Of a DNA stretch of 33,657 nt, positions 31,932 to 33,657 are shown piece by piece; positions within the stretch are counted from its first letter, which is position 1, and each line of letters begins with the position of its first letter. Under the pieces are notes generated by a model. That model saw only the letters and a program-made list of their open reading frames with translations. It searched no databases and was not told where the DNA came from. The translations under genes and the position numbers were made by a program. Source of the stretch: Anaerolineales bacterium UBA2181 (GTDB lineage: Bacteria; Chloroflexota; Anaerolineae; Promineifilales; UBA4811); contig DCVT01000023.1 of assembly GCA_002328075.1 (NCBI GenBank), positions 1 to 33,657 of the forward strand. The letters run 5' to 3'.

Positions 31932-32909
31932 TCAGTTGGCGCCGCTGCCCAGCCGCTGGGCGAGCTTACAGTAGCCCAACGCATTGGCAAAGACCGGGTC
32001 GGCCGAGATGCGGGCGTGGCGGAACTGGGCCTTGATCCGCGGTCCGAGGAGCAGCGCACCGCCGCCCGCCACCAGGATAGCGTCCAGCCCGGCGCCTCCG
32101 TTCCTGAGCTGGGTGGCCTGCGCGATCACCTGGCTGACCATGGGCTCCAGAACGGCGTCGACCACCGGAGCCAGGTCCACCGGCTCGCCGTAATAGCGCA
32201 CCTGCCGTGCCACGATGGCGTCGATCACCTGGTGGTCCCGCAGCTCCAGGCTCGGGCAGCGGTCGGCCAGGTAGGTGCGGACGGCGCGCACGATTTCCCA
32301 GGCGCCCATCGACACGCTCTCGGTCTGCCGGCCGATCTCGGCCAGGCGCCTCACGCTGAGGAGGTTGGTCGTCTTGCCGCCGACGTCGATGACGCCGACC
32401 GGCCCCGTGGCCAGGTCCTGGTCTGCAATCCGGCCGCCGTCGTCGAGGGCCTCGGCCAGCAGGGCACCAAACGGCTGGGGCATGACCCGGCATTCGGCAA
32501 CCCGGAATGTCTGGGCGTGCCACCCCTCGCGGGTGACTTTGTGGGTACCCAGTAAGCGGTTGCCGAGACCCTCGCGGTCGCCGTAGAAGGCCACCGGCAG
32601 GCCGGTGACGAGCAGCAGGTCGGCGGCGGTGGCCGAGGTGATCTCGGTCAGGGCGGCCAGGAACAGGTGGTAGTACTCAGCGCTCTCGATCCAGGCCCGG
32701 TCCTCGCGCCGGTTGACAAAGCGGCTCTGGGCCATCGCACCCCGCCCGACCAAGACGTGCGGCGGTGCGGCCAGGACGATGCATTCCTCCTGCTCGCCGA
32801 GCGAAAACCGCCCGATGTCGGGTGTGCCGACCACCGACGGGAAGGTCTTTCTCCTTTGGCCAGCGACCACCTTCACAGCGCTGTATCCCAAGTCCAGTCC
32901 CAGGTTCAT
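31932..32909 (-). CDS. ParM/StbA-type plasmid-partition actin
   Basis: A 325-aa actin-fold ATPase. Nucleotide-binding loops are visible: LGLDLGYSAVKVV (phosphate 1), GVIDVGGKTTNLLS (phosphate 2) and ILVAGGGALLLG (adenosine). The layout and length match ParM/StbA and Alp-type plasmid-segregation actins rather than MreB or FtsA. Filaments of such proteins push or pull DNA copies apart through the ParR-centromere complex. AAAGGAG lies eight bases before the ATG at 32909. It is followed by the ParR-like gene (35 bases) and preceded by a hairpin and a direct repeat that may be the centromere. Confidence 0.85.
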   Translation of the reverse strand: MNLGLDLGYSAVKVVAGQRRKTFPSVVGTPDIGRFSLGEQEECIVLAAPPHVLVGRGAMAQSRFVNRREDRAWIESAEYYHLFLAALTEITSATAADLLLVTGLPVAFYGDREGLGNRLLGTHKVTREGWHAQTFRVAECRVMPQPFGALLAEALDDGGRIADQDLATGPVGVIDVGGKTTNLLSVRRLAEIGRQTESVSMGAWEIVRAVRTYLADRCPSLELRDHQVIDAIVARQVRYYGEPVDLAPVVDAVLEPMVSQVIAQATQLRNGGAGLDAILVAGGGALLLGPRIKAQFRHARISADPVFANALGYCKLAQRLGSGAN

Positions 32910-32944
32910 GTCTTCGACTCCTTTCCACAGGTTTGAGTTCGCGC

Positions 32945-32992
32945 AAAACAAAACGGCCAACCGATCCCACTGACGACGGATCGGTTGGCCGT
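32945..32992 (-). terminator. Hairpin with T-run ahead of parM-like gene
   Basis: ACGGCCAACCGATCC (32953-32967) and its exact inverse GGATCGGTTGGCCGT (32978-32992) make a perfect 15-bp stem with a 10-base loop. On the minus strand it is followed by TTTTGTTTTG, so it fits an intrinsic terminator for the RHH gene. It also lies only 44-83 bases before the parM-like start, so it could instead attenuate parM transcription or belong to the centromere. Confidence 0.75.
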
Positions 32993-33014
32993 CTGATTGA
33001 CGACGATCGGTGGC
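32971..33014. repeat. Imperfect direct repeat upstream of parM-like gene
   Basis: TGACGACGGATCGGTTGGC (32971-32989) and TGACGACGATCGGTGGC (32998-33014) repeat with a 27-base period. Direct repeats upstream of parM are the usual form of the parC centromere bound by ParR. Only two units are seen, so this stays tentative. Confidence 0.45.
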
Positions 33015-33069
33015 TGTGCTAGAATAGCCTCAGCCTGCTCGCTGCTCCTGCGCAAGGGTCGTCAGCGGG

Positions 33070-33300
33070 TTAGGTCAGGGTCGTGTTGGTGTTGCCAGCA
33101 CCGGCACGACCCACGCCTATTCTATTGAGTTGCTGGTCCTGCTTCTTCTCGGGCTCCGGTAACGGTTCCTCTATCCACGCCTCCAGGTATTCTCTGAGCA
33201 CGTCGCTGATCGACTTGCCCAGCATGGCGGCTTTGACCTTCACCCTGCGGTGCAAGGTCTCTGGAACCTTCACTGTGATGCGTTTCTCCGGGTCCGCCAT
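33070..33300 (-). CDS. Ribbon-helix-helix DNA-binding protein
   Basis: A 76-aa RHH protein: strand KRITVKVPETLHRRVKVKA, then helix AAMLGKSISDVLREYLEAW. The tail is Glu/Lys/Gln-rich and disordered. Proteins of this kind regulate plasmid genes or act as antitoxins. Its promoter (33348-33376) and a 7-4-7 palindrome over the start site suggest it represses itself. No toxin gene is adjacent, so a role as plasmid copy, transfer or partition regulator seems more likely. Start ATG at 33300 has a weak ribosome-binding site (GTAGAG). Confidence 0.78.
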   Translation of the reverse strand: MADPEKRITVKVPETLHRRVKVKAAMLGKSISDVLREYLEAWIEEPLPEPEKKQDQQLNRIGVGRAGAGNTNTTLT

Positions 33301-33326
33301 CTCTACTGTCCGTGTGAATTATGTAA

Positions 33327-33344
33327 CATGTACTTGTGTACATG
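33327..33344. promoter_or_regulatory. Palindromic operator of the RHH gene
   Basis: CATGTAC and GTACATG are perfect inverse complements separated by TTGT, inside an A+T-rich stretch. On the minus strand it starts four bases downstream of the -10 box of the RHH promoter and so covers the transcription start, an ideal place for repression. The RHH protein itself is the likely ligand. Confidence 0.65.
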
Positions 33345-33347
33345 ATG

Positions 33348-33376
33348 ATCATACCCGAAGGCCGAATGGTTGTCAA
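33348..33376 (-). promoter_or_regulatory. Sigma70-type promoter of the RHH gene
   Basis: On the minus strand, TTGACA (complement of 33371-33376) and TATGAT (complement of 33348-33353) are spaced by 17 bases. Transcription would begin about 40 bases upstream of the ATG. The IS1182-like element begins only about 14 bases beyond the -35 box, leaving the promoter intact. Confidence 0.75.
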
Positions 33377-33389
33377 ATCCCAATCGAGA

Positions 33390-33657
33390 GGGTGTTGAAA
33401 AACACGCCAAAAACGAGTCCTTTGCATTCTTTCGGTGTTGCCATAGGTGACGGCAGTAGAGATGCAGGAGGCTGGGTTCATGACTCGAGAGCGCTTCAAG
33501 AAACAGGAAGCCGGATCCTTTTTCGGTGATTGGCTGTACGCCAAGGTGGTGCCAGAGGACCATTTCCTGCGCAAGTCGGATGCCATTGTCCCCTGGCAAA
33601 CCTACACGGAGCTCTTGATGCAGTTGTACTCCGGCGGTGCGATGTATGGACGTCCGC
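33390..33657 (+). mobile_element. IS1182-like insertion sequence, left end (partial)
   Basis: The stretch GGGTGTTGAAAAACACGCC starting near 33390 has the T-G-T-T-G-A-A-A-A-A-C core common in terminal inverted repeats of IS1182 and related IS families. The transposase start follows 90 bases later. The right end and any target duplication are outside the window. Confidence 0.6.
33480..33657 (+). CDS. IS1182-family transposase, N-terminal part
   Basis: The first 59 codons of a transposase that leaves the window. SFFGDWLYAKVVPEDHFLRK, then VPWQTYTELLMQLYSGG, is the N-terminal domain typical of IS1182-family DDE transposases (F-F-G-x-x-L-Y, P-x-x-H-F-L-R, Y-x-G-G-x-x-G-R-P). CAGGAGG lies eight bases before the ATG. 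The catalytic DDE residues lie beyond the window. Confidence 0.8.
   Translation, partial: MTRERFKKQEAGSFFGDWLYAKVVPEDHFLRKSDAIVPWQTYTELLMQLYSGGAMYGRP

Larger units (their letters stand above)
29595..33657. mobile_element. Integrated element with serine recombinase and partition genes (partial)
   Basis: The left border is near 29595-29605, where the acyl-CoA dehydrogenase loses its family sequence and the recombinase gene ends. The visible cargo is a recombinase, a 49-aa ORF, ParR-like and ParM-like proteins and an RHH protein, all leftward, plus an IS1182-like insertion at the right. The other attachment site is outside the window. Carrying its own actin-type partition genes, the element probably can exist as a plasmid. 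Confidence 0.65.

Noticed and set aside
30679..31974. A 431-codon plus-strand frame opposite the recombinase
   Set aside because: It is antisense to a recognised serine recombinase, has no domain or ribosome-binding site, and is a high-GC shadow.
33070..33300. RHH protein as antitoxin of a toxin-antitoxin pair
   Set aside because: No small toxin-like gene lies next to it; the neighbours are the parM-like gene and an IS.
1..33657. CRISPR arrays, tRNA or rRNA genes
   Set aside because: No regularly spaced repeats, cloverleaf-like sequence or rRNA motif was seen on reading either strand.

Overview
The window is high-GC bacterial DNA, most likely from a member of the Chloroflexota (Caldilineae/Anaerolineae type). 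I infer this from the style of the proteins: many lipoboxed secreted hydrolases, a KimA-type potassium importer, a stand-alone corrinoid protein and many GNAT acetyltransferases. No rRNA or marker gene is present to confirm it. TGA, TAA and TAG are all used as normal stops.

Left edge (1-4.7 kb): the N-terminus of an IS607-family serine transposase runs off the edge. It abuts a lipoprotein metallo-beta-lactamase-fold hydrolase whose C-terminal TolB-like propeller is cut off at the insertion boundary. Upstream in the same leftward operon are a lipoprotein serine hydrolase of the class C beta-lactamase fold and a secreted propeller-repeat protein broken by one in-frame TGA.

4.8-9.1 kb: a TspO-like membrane protein, then a rightward metal-resistance-like operon. 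It has a textbook sigma70 promoter, an ArsR/SmtB repressor with a complete alpha-5 zinc-site ligand set, a small His-rich membrane protein overlapping it, and a P2-type cation ATPase whose M6 ion-site Asn and Thr are replaced by His and Cys. I consider this the best candidate for an undescribed system.

9.5-18.8 kb: a long leftward run of tightly spaced or overlapping genes: an ABC-2 exporter pair, three GNATs (one broken by TAA), a DapF homologue (broken by TGA and lacking both catalytic cysteines), a zinc metallopeptidase, a uracil-DNA-glycosylase-like protein, small membrane and lipoproteins, a HEAT-like protein and an isoprenylcysteine-methyltransferase-like protein.

18.8-25 kb: a decayed stretch holding a DinB-gene remnant and a DUF3795 protein with a run-on tail, then an MsbA-like ABC exporter, an intact DinB-like protein and a lipoprotein metallophosphoesterase.

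25.1-29.7 kb: rightward corrinoid protein (own promoter, strong terminator), KimA-like K+ importer, NUDIX hydrolase and acyl-CoA dehydrogenase.

29.6 kb to the right edge: an integrated element. A large serine recombinase sits tail-to-tail with, and slightly inside, the 3' end of the acyl-CoA dehydrogenase. Behind it come a 49-aa ORF, a ParR-like protein, a ParM/StbA-type actin, and an autoregulated-looking ribbon-helix-helix gene with clear promoter and operator. An IS1182-like element then begins and leaves the window. The partition cassette suggests an element that lives, or lived, as a plasmid.
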